DNA of 64,000 bases from Alteribacter lacisalsi (GCF_003226345.1 NZ_PDOF01000001.1:2199202-2263201), one strand, 5' to 3'. Positions 43,337 to 52,415 are shown, counted from the first letter of the stretch. Notes: a model not told the origin generated them from the sequence alone. Translations and numbers: made by a program.

Positions 43337-44269
43337 CTACGACCGTCTTCCCTGGGACCGTGGATCGAGTACGTCCCGCAGCCAGTCACCTAAGAAGATG
43401 ATGCCGAGAACGGTGATCGTGATCGCAAGACCCGGGAATGTAGCCAGCCACCAGCTCGTTGCCAGATAGTCACGGCCGGTACTCAGCATGTACCCCCACG
43501 AAATCGTCGGCGGCTGAACACCGAGACCGAGGAAGCTGAGTGACGCTTCAATAATAATGGTTGTCGCAACGCTGAGCGTTGAAATAACAATAAACGACGA
43601 GAACACATTCGGGAGAATATGCTTCATCATGATCGTCCTGTCGTTCGTGCCGATTGATTTTGCCGCACGGACGAAGTCTCGCTCTTTTAGGCTCAGCACT
43701 TCCCCCCGCACAAGCCGGGCGTAGATAACCCAGTTGGTCACACCGAGAACAAGAATGAGCGTCAGGAGGTTCGAACCAAAGATCCCGAGAACAACAAGGA
43801 TCAGGAGGATGTTTGGAACGGCAAGAAACGAATCTACGGTGCGCATAACAATGTTATCGATCCATTTTCCGTAGTATCCTGCCATAATTCCGAGCACCAG
43901 CCCGATGATTCCCGCTACTACAACGGAAAGAACTCCGATCAAAAGAGATACCTGACTGCCGTAGATAATTCTTGAGAGCATGTCCCGTCCGAGACTGTCG
44001 GTTCCAAGCACGTGCGCACTTGATCCTCCCTCCAGCCACATAGGAGGGACGTTAATGCTGGCCGGGTTCATCCCATCCGGCTCATAAGGCGCCAGTAGAG
44101 GAGCAAAAAGTGCCGTAAAACATACAGTCAGAACAATAATAAGTCCTAGTGTGCCTGTTTTACTGCGCAGCAGCAATTTCATCCACCGCCGCAGCGGCTT
44201 CGGTTTATGTGAGACTTCAAATTCATCTTCCAGTGGTGCTTCTGTCTGTGCTGTTGTATTGGCAGACAT
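43337..44269 (-). CDS. Oligopeptide ABC transporter permease (OppC/AppC type)
   Basis: A 310-residue membrane protein with a cytosolic N-terminal segment, six predicted helices and the binding-protein-dependent transport loop near DFVRAAKSIGTNDRTIMMKH, which contacts the ATPase. It ends with DWLRDVLDPRSQGR as typical for DppC/AppC. ATG after AAAGGGGGG. It follows the OppB-type permease by 14 bp. Confidence 0.95.
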   Translation of the reverse strand: MSANTTAQTEAPLEDEFEVSHKPKPLRRWMKLLLRSKTGTLGLIIVLTVCFTALFAPLLAPYEPDGMNPASINVPPMWLEGGSSAHVLGTDSLGRDMLSRIIYGSQVSLLIGVLSVVVAGIIGLVLGIMAGYYGKWIDNIVMRTVDSFLAVPNILLILVVLGIFGSNLLTLILVLGVTNWVIYARLVRGEVLSLKERDFVRAAKSIGTNDRTIMMKHILPNVFSSFIVISTLSVATTIIIEASLSFLGLGVQPPTISWGYMLSTGRDYLATSWWLATFPGLAITITVLGIIFLGDWLRDVLDPRSQGRRS

Positions 44270-44283
44270 CTTCTGTCCCCCCT

Positions 44284-45201
44284 TTAATCGTATTTAATTC
44301 TCGGATCAATCAGCCTGTAGACGATGTCCGCGAGCAAATTCATTAGAATTACGGCCACTGCGATCACAAATACGCATGCCTGAACAATCGCCATGTCTCT
44401 GGCATTTACCGCCTGAACGAGGAGTTGTCCCATTCCAGGCCATGCAAAGACCACTTCTGTAACCAGCGCGCCGCCAATCAGACTCGACGTCTGCAGCGCC
44501 ATGATGGTGACAACCGGAATTAAACAGTTTTTAAAGGCATGCCGGTAGGTGACAATTGAATCCTTCTGCCCCTTACTTTTTGCCGTCCTCACATAATCCT
44601 GCTGCATCACTTCGATCATATTGGACCGGATCAGCCGCGTCATTTCCGCCGCTATGGCCGTTCCGAGCGTAATCGCCGGCAGTATGATGTGCATAAAGCT
44701 TCCCCTGCCCGAGACCGGAAAAATGGAAAGGTTAACGGAAAACAGGAGAATGAGCATGATCCCGAGCCAGAAGTTCGGCATCGCTTTACCAAGAACAGAT
44801 GCACCTGTTGCGAACACATCGATCACTGTGTTCTGTTTAGCTGCAGACCAGATCCCGAGAGGAATCGCAATAATCGTGGCAAACAGCATGGAAACCGCCG
44901 CCAGTTCAAAAGTCTGCGGCAGGCGTTCCAGCACAATGCTCATCGCATCCTGGTTATACCTGTATGACGTTCCGAAATCCCCCTGTATAGCATTTCCAAG
45001 GAAAATCCCATACTGGACGTAAAAGGGTTCATTTAAACCCATCGATTCTGTCAGGGCAGCAATCTGCTCCTGTGAGGCATCTTCCGGGAGCATAAGAGCG
45101 ACCGGGTTCCCTGCAAGAAAGACGAGTGAAAAAACGATAAAAGATATAATTAAAAGAACAGGAATCACCTGTAGTACACGTCGTATTAAGTAACGCTTCA
45201 T
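44284..45201 (-). CDS. Oligopeptide ABC transporter permease (OppB/AppB type)
   Basis: A 305-residue membrane protein. The N-terminal MKRYLIRRVLQVIPVLLIIS helix and the inner loop QDYVRTAKSKGQKDSIVTYR with the EAA-like contact are typical of OppB/DppB. It ends with VYRLIDPRIKYD. ATG eight bases after GAGGTG. A stable stem-loop separates it from the binding-protein gene. Confidence 0.95.
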   Translation of the reverse strand: MKRYLIRRVLQVIPVLLIISFIVFSLVFLAGNPVALMLPEDASQEQIAALTESMGLNEPFYVQYGIFLGNAIQGDFGTSYRYNQDAMSIVLERLPQTFELAAVSMLFATIIAIPLGIWSAAKQNTVIDVFATGASVLGKAMPNFWLGIMLILLFSVNLSIFPVSGRGSFMHIILPAITLGTAIAAEMTRLIRSNMIEVMQQDYVRTAKSKGQKDSIVTYRHAFKNCLIPVVTIMALQTSSLIGGALVTEVVFAWPGMGQLLVQAVNARDMAIVQACVFVIAVAVILMNLLADIVYRLIDPRIKYD

Positions 45202-45233
45202 CCTTTTTTCACCTCAGCGAATATAAAAAGTAG

Positions 45234-45260
45234 CCAGGGGGAAGGCCATCCCCCCTGGCC
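45234..45260 (-). promoter_or_regulatory. mRNA stem-loop between binding-protein and permease genes
   Basis: CCAGGGGGG-ATGGCCTT-CCCCCTGG, with no clean T tract. This is the position where importers often hold a hairpin that protects or partially terminates the message, giving more binding protein than permease; that role is inferred. Confidence 0.65.
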
Positions 45261-45272
45261 CACAGTGCTGCT

Positions 45273-46856
45273 TTAATTTTTCTCGATGTTTTCCACGTAA
45301 ATCGTTTCATCAAAAGCAATTTCGTAGTTGATACTGTCAGACACACCAGCCATACTTTCAGCCTGGTAGAGGAATACATACGGCAGATCTTCTGCAACGA
45401 TCTCCTGTGCTTGATGGTACTGCTGCTCACGTTCTTCCGCATCCATGTTTACGGCTGCCGCCTGGAGAAGTTCATCAAGCTCATCGTTCACGTAGCCGGT
45501 TCTTGCCGTACCCTGGGCACTGAACGTATCCATACCGAGCGCTGCATCAAACATGGAATTCCCTAGTCCAAGGAAATACATTTCTTCGTTATTGTTGTTC
45601 GCATGCATATCTGCAAAGTTGCTCCACTCCAGGAACTCCAGATTTGCCGTAATGCCGACTTCACTCAGCATACCTCGGATCAGCTCGGCTACTTCAGAAT
45701 CCATCATATAGCGACCCTGAGGGGAGTTGAACGTAATTTCCAGTCCGTCTCCGTAACCTGCTTCCTCAAGAAGCTCTCTTGCCTGATCCGGATCATGATT
45801 GTAGCTGTCAAAAAGATCCGGGTGCGCACCGGTGTTACCTGGTGTCACACGGGACTGTACCGGTGTACCCTCTCCACCTAAAAGGTGCTCGGTGATTGCC
45901 TCGTTATCGATCGCCAGATCAATGGCCTGGCGGACACGCTTGTCACTTGTCGCATATTCTTCAGCCTGGTTGAGGATAAGGAGCATAACCCGATTTGATG
46001 GGCCACTGATAATAGAGGTGCCATCGTTGTCATTTACCCGATCCCATTCAGCCGGCGGCACGTTCTCTGCAATGTGTACGCCCCCTGTTAGAAGCTCATT
46101 CACGCGGGTAGATGTTTCAGGAATAACCCGGAAAACAACTTCCTCCCACTCTGTTACGTCTCCGCCGAAGTAATCATCGTAACGCTCAAGCACAATGCTC
46201 TCGTCCCGGTTCCATTCAGCGAACTGGAATGGTCCCGTTCCTACCGGATTGGAGAGGAAGTGATCCCATCCTTCTTCTTCAATGTAATCAGCAGGCAGGA
46301 TTCCGGAGCCGATTCTGGAAATCCGGTTCAGAAGTGCCGGTTCAGGGCCGTCTGTAATAATCTCAAACTCGTAATCTCCCAGCACGTTTACTTCCTGAAT
46401 CTGTCTGTAGTTACTGTGCTCCATCAGCGTGTCGTCACTGGCAACCCGGTCAAATGTATACTTTACATCTTCTGCTGTAAGTTCGTCTCCATTATGGAAT
46501 GTAACCCCTTCGTGAAGAGTAAAATGCCAAGTTGTATCATCAACGTTTTCAAAGCTTTCGGCAAGATCGCCTTCAAACCCATCGTCACCATCACGTCTGA
46601 CGAGATAGTTAAACATGTTTACGTGGATCGCTTCTGTGTTCGTGGCGTTATGGTCATGAATATCAAATGTCACCATATCGGTCCCTGTACCGATCACAAG
46701 GGTGTTGTCATCTTCCTCGATGGCCGCTTCTTCCTCTTCATCACTTCCATCTGCTGCACCATCCTCATCTGCTGCTGTATCGTCTGTGTCTCCACCACAC
46801 GCTGCGAGCACCATCGCTCCGAGCATAAGGCCGGACATCCATCTGTACTTTTTCAT
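45273..46856 (-). CDS. Oligopeptide ABC transporter substrate-binding lipoprotein
   Basis: A 527-residue family-5 binding protein. The signal peptide ends in LAAC with lipid Cys20; an acidic linker rich in D, E and A (residues 22-50) follows, then the binding domain with GVTFHNGDELTAEDVKYTFD and SDKRVRQAIDLAIDNEA. It captures peptides outside the membrane for the permeases encoded downstream. It starts three bases after the stop of the upstream M20 gene, inside one operon. Its linker composition is like that of the lone binding protein at 12371. Confidence 0.94.
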   Translation of the reverse strand: MKKYRWMSGLMLGAMVLAACGGDTDDTAADEDGAADGSDEEEEAAIEEDDNTLVIGTGTDMVTFDIHDHNATNTEAIHVNMFNYLVRRDGDDGFEGDLAESFENVDDTTWHFTLHEGVTFHNGDELTAEDVKYTFDRVASDDTLMEHSNYRQIQEVNVLGDYEFEIITDGPEPALLNRISRIGSGILPADYIEEEGWDHFLSNPVGTGPFQFAEWNRDESIVLERYDDYFGGDVTEWEEVVFRVIPETSTRVNELLTGGVHIAENVPPAEWDRVNDNDGTSIISGPSNRVMLLILNQAEEYATSDKRVRQAIDLAIDNEAITEHLLGGEGTPVQSRVTPGNTGAHPDLFDSYNHDPDQARELLEEAGYGDGLEITFNSPQGRYMMDSEVAELIRGMLSEVGITANLEFLEWSNFADMHANNNNEEMYFLGLGNSMFDAALGMDTFSAQGTARTGYVNDELDELLQAAAVNMDAEEREQQYHQAQEIVAEDLPYVFLYQAESMAGVSDSINYEIAFDETIYVENIEKN

Positions 46857-46859
46857 CTC

Positions 46860-48056
46860 TTACTTCCCCCTTTGTTGTTTTAACAGGTATTTATTTGCAA
46901 ACCGGGCCAGCATAGCCGAACCCAGCGGCAAAGCATCTTCATCAAGATCAAACTTTGAATGGTGCAGGGGTGCTTCAATCCCCTTTGCCTTGTTTCCGAC
47001 ACCGAGCCGGAACATGAGCCCTGGAACCCTGTGGGTGAAAAACGAGAAGTCCTCTCCGCCCATCGATGGTTTCACATGAGTCATCTTTCCTTCTCCGAGA
47101 ATTTCTTCGGCTGTTTCCTCAATGAGCGGAACGAGACGTTTATCGTTCACTACCGATGGGAAAAAGTACTGGTAATTGAGGTTGTACGTTGCGCCGAATG
47201 CGCTTGTGATCCCCTTGATCACACTCTCCATTTTTTCCTCCATCTGCTCTCTTAAGGCAACGTCCATCGTCCTGACCGTTCCTCCGAACCTGACTGAAGT
47301 CGGAATCACATTATCCGCCGTGCCTCCGTGTATCTGTCCGATCGTGATCACTGCCGGTGACAGCGGATCGACCTGGCGGCTTGTAATCTGCTGAAGGGAG
47401 GAAATCACTTCCGATGTAATGGTGATCGGATCCACCGCCTGATGAGGATGGGCGGCATGCCCGCCTTTGCCGATAATATCGACTTCAAAAAAATCGGCTG
47501 CCGCGCAGGTAATGCCTTCTGTGATGGTGGCTTCGCCTGCAGGAACAGTCGGCTGAACGTGAAGAGCCACAATCGAATCAACTTTCGGATCCTCAAGAGC
47601 CCCTGCCTTGATCATCTTATCGGCCCCGAACCGGCCTTCCTCTGCCGGCTGGAAGATAAGCTTGACATTCCCGGACTCCGGCGGATTCTCTTTCAGCAGC
47701 CTCGCTGCTCCCAGAAGCATTGCGGTATGGGCATCATGTCCGCACATATGACCCTTGCCGGGTATCTGTGATTTGTAAAGGACATCTTTCTCATCCTGAA
47801 TCGGAAGAGCGTCCATGTCTGCCCGGATTGCCACTGTCGGCCCCGTCGTCCTGCCCTCAATCAGAGCAACTACCCCTGTTTCTGTAACCGGTTTGTTTGA
47901 GACCCCCATTTCCGTAAGCTTTTCCATTACAAATCTCTGAGTATTGTATTCTTCCAGGCCCAGCTCAGGGTTCTGATGGAGGTACCGCCTCCACTCAATC
48001 AAATCCTTATGCAGCTGTGACTGTTTCTGCGAATCACGTTGGCTGACTGAATTCAT
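46860..48056 (-). CDS. M20 amidohydrolase (M20D, IAA-amino acid hydrolase type)
   Basis: A 398-residue metallohydrolase, first gene of the peptide transport operon. Motifs: RRYLHQNPELGLEEYNTQRF, VAIRADMDALPIQDE, HMCGHDAHTAMLLGAARLL, QPAEEGRFGADKMIKAG, and MGGEDFSFFTHRVPG near the end. The family removes acyl groups from amino acids or opens N-acyl peptides. The ATG at 48054-48056 is six bases after GGGAGG. With the CPG2-type peptidase at the other end of the operon it brackets the transporter, suggesting uptake and stepwise breakdown of a modified peptide or N-acyl amino acid. Confidence 0.9.
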   Translation of the reverse strand: MNSVSQRDSQKQSQLHKDLIEWRRYLHQNPELGLEEYNTQRFVMEKLTEMGVSNKPVTETGVVALIEGRTTGPTVAIRADMDALPIQDEKDVLYKSQIPGKGHMCGHDAHTAMLLGAARLLKENPPESGNVKLIFQPAEEGRFGADKMIKAGALEDPKVDSIVALHVQPTVPAGEATITEGITCAAADFFEVDIIGKGGHAAHPHQAVDPITITSEVISSLQQITSRQVDPLSPAVITIGQIHGGTADNVIPTSVRFGGTVRTMDVALREQMEEKMESVIKGITSAFGATYNLNYQYFFPSVVNDKRLVPLIEETAEEILGEGKMTHVKPSMGGEDFSFFTHRVPGLMFRLGVGNKAKGIEAPLHHSKFDLDEDALPLGSAMLARFANKYLLKQQRGK

Positions 48057-48179
48057 AACGTTCCTCCCGACAAATAGCACTTCTGACTATTTAAAATTAA
48101 CTGATAATTTGCAGTGCAGGTGATGCTTGATTTCCTGATCCAGACTGTCTGTTCAGGAGTGAATAGATACTTTTTTATT

Positions 48180-48208
48180 ACGCTACAGGTGGACGCTTTC
48201 CGCTCCAT
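48180..48208. repeat. Truncated intergenic repeat, copy 6
   Basis: Only ACGCTACAGGTGGACGCTTT followed directly by CCGCTCCA remains, joining the left end to the right end of the repeat. It lies in the long leader of the peptide operon. Confidence 0.7.
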
Positions 48209-48402
48209 AGCTTAAAATGTGAATGGCAGCACCCTGTTTGAATACTGTTTTACTTTTTCTGTATATTAATCAATCTTTTAATCTATTCGACCCTCTCTTT
48301 TTACAGATTTTATGCGACCATTTCCGACTTTCGAAGGAACTGTTAATTGCAGTAAAAGTGGAAAACAGTCAGTCATTGTTTAATTAAGTGTTATGGTTGT
48401 TC

Positions 48403-48430
48403 ATTATAGCAAACTGACACTATATTGCAA
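48403..48430 (-). promoter_or_regulatory. Sigma-A promoter of the peptide transport operon
   Basis: Minus strand TTGCAA (48425-48430), 16 bases, TATAAT (48403-48408). Transcription from about 48396 would give a leader of some 340 bases before the M20 gene. Confidence 0.7.
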
Positions 48431-48647
48431 TAAAGGATTGCAGATTTTTTAGTATAGTTTTATTTATCAGCTTTTTCTGATTCTTTAAACTTCCTTCACA
48501 TCCTTTTGCTTACATAAAGCGGTAACTTTTGTCTTATTTCATGGAGAGCTGTAAGGCGAGAGTCCCTCATTTTCTTCCTGGATTCTGTTGGGGATATACA
48601 CCTATGATCCAGATTCAGGTATGCTTCCAGCTGAAAATTTGGAACAC
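48431..48647. other. Chromosomal spacer left of the integrated element
   Basis: AT-rich, no gene or structure recognised. It ends at the terminator that originally served the tRNA operon. Confidence 0.5.
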
Positions 48648-48683
48648 AAAAAAGGATCTCCCACATTTGTGAAAGATCCTTTT
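48648..48683. terminator. Displaced original terminator of the tRNA operon
   Basis: AAAAGGATCT...AGATCCTTTT stem containing CTCCCACATTTGTGA. A near-copy (CTCCCACATCTGTGA) lies beside the intact tRNA-Leu at 62281. It sits 14 bp beyond the tRNA-Leu fragment, as expected for the pre-insertion tRNA terminator. Confidence 0.8.
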
Positions 48684-48696
48684 ATTCATCTGTATG

Positions 48697-48756
48697 TATA
48701 TGGTACCGGTGGTCGGGATCGAACCGACACTCCGTGAGGAACACGATTTTGAGTCG
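48697..48756 (-). repeat. Left attachment repeat: tRNA-Leu 3' fragment
   Basis: A 60-bp direct repeat of 62348-62407 with one mismatch. It contains the tRNA-Leu(CAA) sequence from the anticodon loop to the CCA end. The match stops abruptly after GATTTTGAGTCG. It is the remnant of the chromosomal target pushed away by integration. Confidence 0.93.
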
Positions 48757-49000
48757 CCAACCAGTACGGTACCAATAAGTTTTTATTTGAATTTGCTGTG
48801 AGAATACTGTGATATAACCGTTTATTCAACAGTAAAACGTTGGTTGTACTTAGATATGTTCATACGATTAGTGAACTAGTGACAATTATAAATCCAAATC
48901 CTATATTATTCAACATTTATTTTCCTGTCTAATAAACCAATACCTTGTTTATAGTATAATAAAAATTGTAAATATGTGGACTGAAGGTGGGAATATCTGT

Positions 49001-49651
49001 ATGAATTTATTTTTAATTATCGCCCTTACACTCGGGCTTATTATTGTAGGATTTATTAGAGAAGTTCTTTCATTAAAAAGGTTAACAGACGAAATCAATT
49101 TCATAACTGAGTATAATAACGATTATATTAATTACATTGAAAACTTTTTAGGAAAGCAACCTAGTATACAAGAACCAAGTTTACACGGAAAATTACTAAA
49201 AAATGCCCCAAAAGCACAAAGGTTATTGGGGGAGTTTGGGATTATTAATTATAAACCAGCTGGAACGCTTACTTACATACCTAACCACCAACTTTTAATT
49301 AATGTAATTAATTCATTAAGAAATCCCCGATTAATAAGTGAAGAATTTAAAATGGTTTATAACCACCTAATTATGCGTATTGGCTACCTAGAAGAACTAC
49401 ATGAGGAAACAAAAAAAGGGCTGAAGAACCCGCTGGTATTATTGCGTGAAGGAGTTAAATTTTTTGTTACATTGCCAATTGAGTTATTATACTGGACAGG
49501 TTTAATTCAATATCCAACTTTATATAAATTAACAAATAACTGGTTTATCAGATTTTTAAATTTTATAGCGATTATTACTGGGTTCGTCTCATCTATTGTT
49601 TCAATAACAATCGGTTGGGATGCTTTCTGGGAATTTATAAGTAATCTCTAA
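49001..49651 (+). CDS. Membrane protein of unknown function (element cargo)
   Basis: A 216-residue protein with an N-terminal helix (residues about 2-20) and hydrophobic stretches near the C-terminus (about residues 155-205), leaving a charged middle domain that is probably cytosolic. The ATG at 49001 is ten bases after AAGGTGG; an ATG 27 bases upstream has no site. It is AT-rich like the rest of the element and is followed 19 bp later by a second membrane-anchored gene, so the pair is likely an operon. No family recognised. Its place at the element's edge fits cargo genes. Confidence 0.75.
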   Translation: MNLFLIIALTLGLIIVGFIREVLSLKRLTDEINFITEYNNDYINYIENFLGKQPSIQEPSLHGKLLKNAPKAQRLLGEFGIINYKPAGTLTYIPNHQLLINVINSLRNPRLISEEFKMVYNHLIMRIGYLEELHEETKKGLKNPLVLLREGVKFFVTLPIELLYWTGLIQYPTLYKLTNNWFIRFLNFIAIITGFVSSIVSITIGWDAFWEFISNL

Positions 49652-49670
49652 AAAAAACGGAGTGATTTAT

Positions 49671-50255
49671 GTGTGGTATGAAGAGTTTGAAAACATCTTA
49701 ACTTTATTAATTGTATTATTAATTATTGTATCCTTGATTACCTTTATAAGACACAGAGTGATTTCTAATAAACAAGACGCATTAATCTCATTAAATTATC
49801 AACTTGAAACCCTTGAAGCATATCTTATTAAGGAAAAAACTATTTATAACCACCTTTTAAATCTATTAAACACAAACTCACAGGACCATTCTCTAATAAA
49901 TAAAGAATGTCAATTTTTAAAAATTGATAATGGTATCACTAAAGAATACACCGAACTAAAAGAAAAAGTAGATAGAATTAATTTATCCAATGTGCAAAAG
50001 AAGAAAATGAAGATATTTATTGATAGTACTCTTGCTTCTCTAAACCGCCAAAAAAAAATTGCATATGAATTTTCTGCCGAGAAACTTGATAAGCATCTAC
50101 TTAGTAACTCACTAATGTACAACCTTTACCTTGTTGAAAATCTAATAGTTGAAACAAGAATAAATACAGTACGTTTAAGATTTGAAAAGGATTTTATACT
50201 TCTACAAGAAAAACAATTATCCAATTTAAACGAACTAACAAAAACACGCCTTTAG
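49671..50255 (+). CDS. Membrane-anchored coiled-coil protein (element cargo)
   Basis: A 194-residue protein with one N-terminal helix (residues about 8-26) followed by a long helical, coiled-coil-prone region rich in Lys, Glu, Asn and Leu. GTG start at 49671, eight bases after GGAG; an in-frame GTG at 49662 overlaps the site. It follows the membrane protein at 49001 and precedes a strong terminator, making a two-gene unit. No known family; the layout (anchor plus coiled coil) slightly recalls LemA proteins, but without their sequence motifs. Confidence 0.72.
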   Translation: MWYEEFENILTLLIVLLIIVSLITFIRHRVISNKQDALISLNYQLETLEAYLIKEKTIYNHLLNLLNTNSQDHSLINKECQFLKIDNGITKEYTELKEKVDRINLSNVQKKKMKIFIDSTLASLNRQKKIAYEFSAEKLDKHLLSNSLMYNLYLVENLIVETRINTVRLRFEKDFILLQEKQLSNLNELTKTRL

Positions 50256-50304
50256 AAACACTAAGTAAATAGTCAAAGTGATATCTGAAACTTTTTTAAA
50301 AATT

Positions 50305-50352
50305 GCGTTCACCAGTTCCAGAATGCTTAAAGGAACCAATGAACGCTTTTTT
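50305..50352 (+). terminator. Terminator of the two-gene membrane operon
   Basis: GCGTTCACCAGTTCC pairs with GGAACCAATGAACGC and is followed by TTTTTT. Confidence 0.92.
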
Positions 50353-50381
50353 AGTTGTAATTAACACATTGAAATAGACTA

Positions 50382-50633
50382 TCATTCAGCCATATTAATA
50401 ATGAAATCTTCTTTATCAACTTCTACATAATCAATATTTATTGATTTCTGAACATCAATAACAATATAGTTTACAAATCCTGCTAGGTCAGTTTCCGCTA
50501 TAACCGGATAAGTACCTGAAGATACATTACTATATTGTACATTCTGGTCTGTAGAACTTATAATACTCAAACCACTTTCCTCTACCTTTACATGCCCCAG
50601 AATAAAAGCCCCATTGATAACGTTTGTTCTCAT
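50382..50633 (-). CDS. Small hypothetical protein (element)
   Basis: An 83-residue protein, MRTNVINGAFILGHVKVEES onwards, predicted as mostly beta-strand with an acidic C-terminal end. The ATG at 50631-50633 lies eight bases after AAAGGTGG. No motif or family recognised. It lies at the end of the leftward block but about 75 bp from the next gene. Confidence 0.6.
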   Translation of the reverse strand: MRTNVINGAFILGHVKVEESGLSIISSTDQNVQYSNVSSGTYPVIAETDLAGFVNYIVIDVQKSINIDYVEVDKEDFIINMAE

Positions 50634-50707
50634 TTCAATAACCACCTTTGTGTATTGGTGTCTTACAAACCTCTAACAGCAAAGGCGTTATTTTCAGACC
50701 ACAATCA

Positions 50708-51424
50708 TTACTTTTGTTTCTTCCTAACTCTTTTAAAAAGTTCATATTCAACCGCACCGCCTGACAGAATGTCATTCACCATCTGTGTATCAATTTCAAA
50801 ACTGAAGCCGTTCAGGTGCTTATCTGTGGCATCTGTCACTCGGGCAGACATTTCCGGGCGGTAGTTTATGCCCTGTTCCTGAAGGTGCTTTTGAATGTCG
50901 GCTTCAAGACTCCCGGTCTGCTGGTATTGCTTCCTGAAGTCCTGAAGCTTCAGCTGATAATCAGCCTTTATTCTTAGAAGTTCATCAGCAGAACGGGCCA
51001 GTGCTTCAACCTGGGATTCTGTATAGGCTTGTTTCAAGCCGTGAATGCTGTCTGTAAGGTAAAGAACATCTTGCCGTTTATATTCTCCTATCTGATACAG
51101 TTCATCATTCAATTCCTGAATCCGTTCTTCCAGCGGTTCCATATTTGCTTTCAATTTATCCGCTTCAACTTCCGGTGCTGTTCGCATTTTGACCCGGTGA
51201 AAAACTGCCTTCCATTCATCAAACTTTTTACCATACTCATGGTTCAGCCGGTTCAGTTCTGCCTGTCTCTTATTCATCTGGTCATCATACCCGGTGGTTA
51301 TCTGCTTCAGTCTTGCTTGAAGGCTGTTCACTTCCTCTATAACGCCGGCCTGTTTCTTCTGCTTTACTTCTGCTTTCTTTCTGCTGAAGTAGCTTTTCAG
51401 CTTCTGGTACATTCTTTTAATCAT
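50708..51424 (-). CDS. Coiled-coil protein (element)
   Basis: A 238-residue protein that is almost wholly charged helix: a basic N-terminus (MIKRMYQKLKSYFSRKKAEV) and long coiled coil to about residue 185, then a small C-terminal domain (RPEMSARVTDATDKHLNGFS). No signal peptide or membrane helix. It is the last large gene of the leftward block. It resembles phage scaffold or structural-accessory proteins only in composition; the function is unknown. Confidence 0.65.
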   Translation of the reverse strand: MIKRMYQKLKSYFSRKKAEVKQKKQAGVIEEVNSLQARLKQITTGYDDQMNKRQAELNRLNHEYGKKFDEWKAVFHRVKMRTAPEVEADKLKANMEPLEERIQELNDELYQIGEYKRQDVLYLTDSIHGLKQAYTESQVEALARSADELLRIKADYQLKLQDFRKQYQQTGSLEADIQKHLQEQGINYRPEMSARVTDATDKHLNGFSFEIDTQMVNDILSGGAVEYELFKRVRKKQK

Positions 51425-51516
51425 CCACTATCCATCCTTTCAGTTATTTCTATCATTATGTAAAAAAAAGAAGCGTTATCAGGTATTCATACATCCACCC
51501 AATAACGCAACGGCCT

Positions 51517-52164
51517 TTACTCGGCTATCTTTCTTTTCAGAAACGCTTTTTCAATATTTTGGGCTGTTACATCGTGCCTTTTTTCATCGTCAGCGTGTGG
51601 GCCTTTTGTGAGTAGTGAAGCCCCTAATGAAGTATGATAAGCACGGTAGTTATCTTTCTTTACCCCTGCATCTACTTCTAATTCTCCGTACCATATTACG
51701 TGTCTGTGTGCATCCTTTATAGGTTTAGCAATCCGGGCCACTTCATCAAGATACTGCTTCCTTGCTTCTCTGATTGCCTTACTAGCTTCAGCATCCATCT
51801 TATTTTTTTCAGCTTCATATTCAGCGAACAGTTCCTGGCTATCCATGTAAATGCGGTGAAGTTCTTCACCCTTCAGCGAATCGACATTTTCAATCTTATC
51901 CCGTGACATTTGAAGAAGCTTCTTTTTTCTATCCAGTTCAGCCTGTTCTTCCTCGAAACCTTCAGCGGAAATAATACCTAAAGTGAAATCCCTATATAGT
52001 TCATGCACATGGGATTCCGATTCGGGAATTTCTTCAGTAAGCTGTTTCACTTCCTGCTGTGCTGTTTGCTTTGCTTTATCATATTCTGCGTGTACGCTTT
52101 CCACCTTCTGCCGTAGTTCTTGCATCTGTTTCAGTATGGTTTGTCGCTTGGTAGGACGGGCCAT
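51517..52164 (-). CDS. Coiled-coil protein (element)
   Basis: A 215-residue protein with a basic N-terminus (MARPTKRQTILKQMQELRQK), a coiled coil to about residue 140, then a short domain with HRHVIWYGELEVDAGVKKDN. Its ATG overlaps the TAA of the upstream gene (TAATG), so translation is coupled. With the genes at 50708 and 52164 it makes a set of coiled-coil proteins in one transcript. No known family. Confidence 0.65.
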   Translation of the reverse strand: MARPTKRQTILKQMQELRQKVESVHAEYDKAKQTAQQEVKQLTEEIPESESHVHELYRDFTLGIISAEGFEEEQAELDRKKKLLQMSRDKIENVDSLKGEELHRIYMDSQELFAEYEAEKNKMDAEASKAIREARKQYLDEVARIAKPIKDAHRHVIWYGELEVDAGVKKDNYRAYHTSLGASLLTKGPHADDEKRHDVTAQNIEKAFLKRKIAE

Positions 52165-52415
52165 TATTCAGCACCGCCCTTCTGGTCTGCTTCTGGTGCT
52201 TCAGTTTCTTCTTCAAAAGCTTCTTCCTGTTTCCCGTTCAATTGTTCATGCAAATCTGCAACAGCTTTTGTTAGAAGCTGAATCTGTTCTTCCTGCGTCA
52301 TGTTTTCATTTCCCCCAGACATTTGAATGGTTTCTTTCTTCTCTTTTTTCGGTTCCTGTTCTTTCTTCCTTAGTTCCTTATAACCTTTGCTAATATTCGT
52401 CATAGCTGAAGTCAT
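52164..52415 (-). CDS. Small charged hypothetical protein (element)
   Basis: An 83-residue acidic protein with a Lys/Glu-rich first third and an EAFEEETEAPEADQKGG tail. The ATG follows AAAGGGTG by seven bases and the stop overlaps the next gene's start. No motif recognised. It could be an adaptor for the coiled-coil protein translated after it, but this is conjecture. Confidence 0.6.
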   Translation of the reverse strand: MTSAMTNISKGYKELRKKEQEPKKEKKETIQMSGGNENMTQEEQIQLLTKAVADLHEQLNGKQEEAFEEETEAPEADQKGGAE

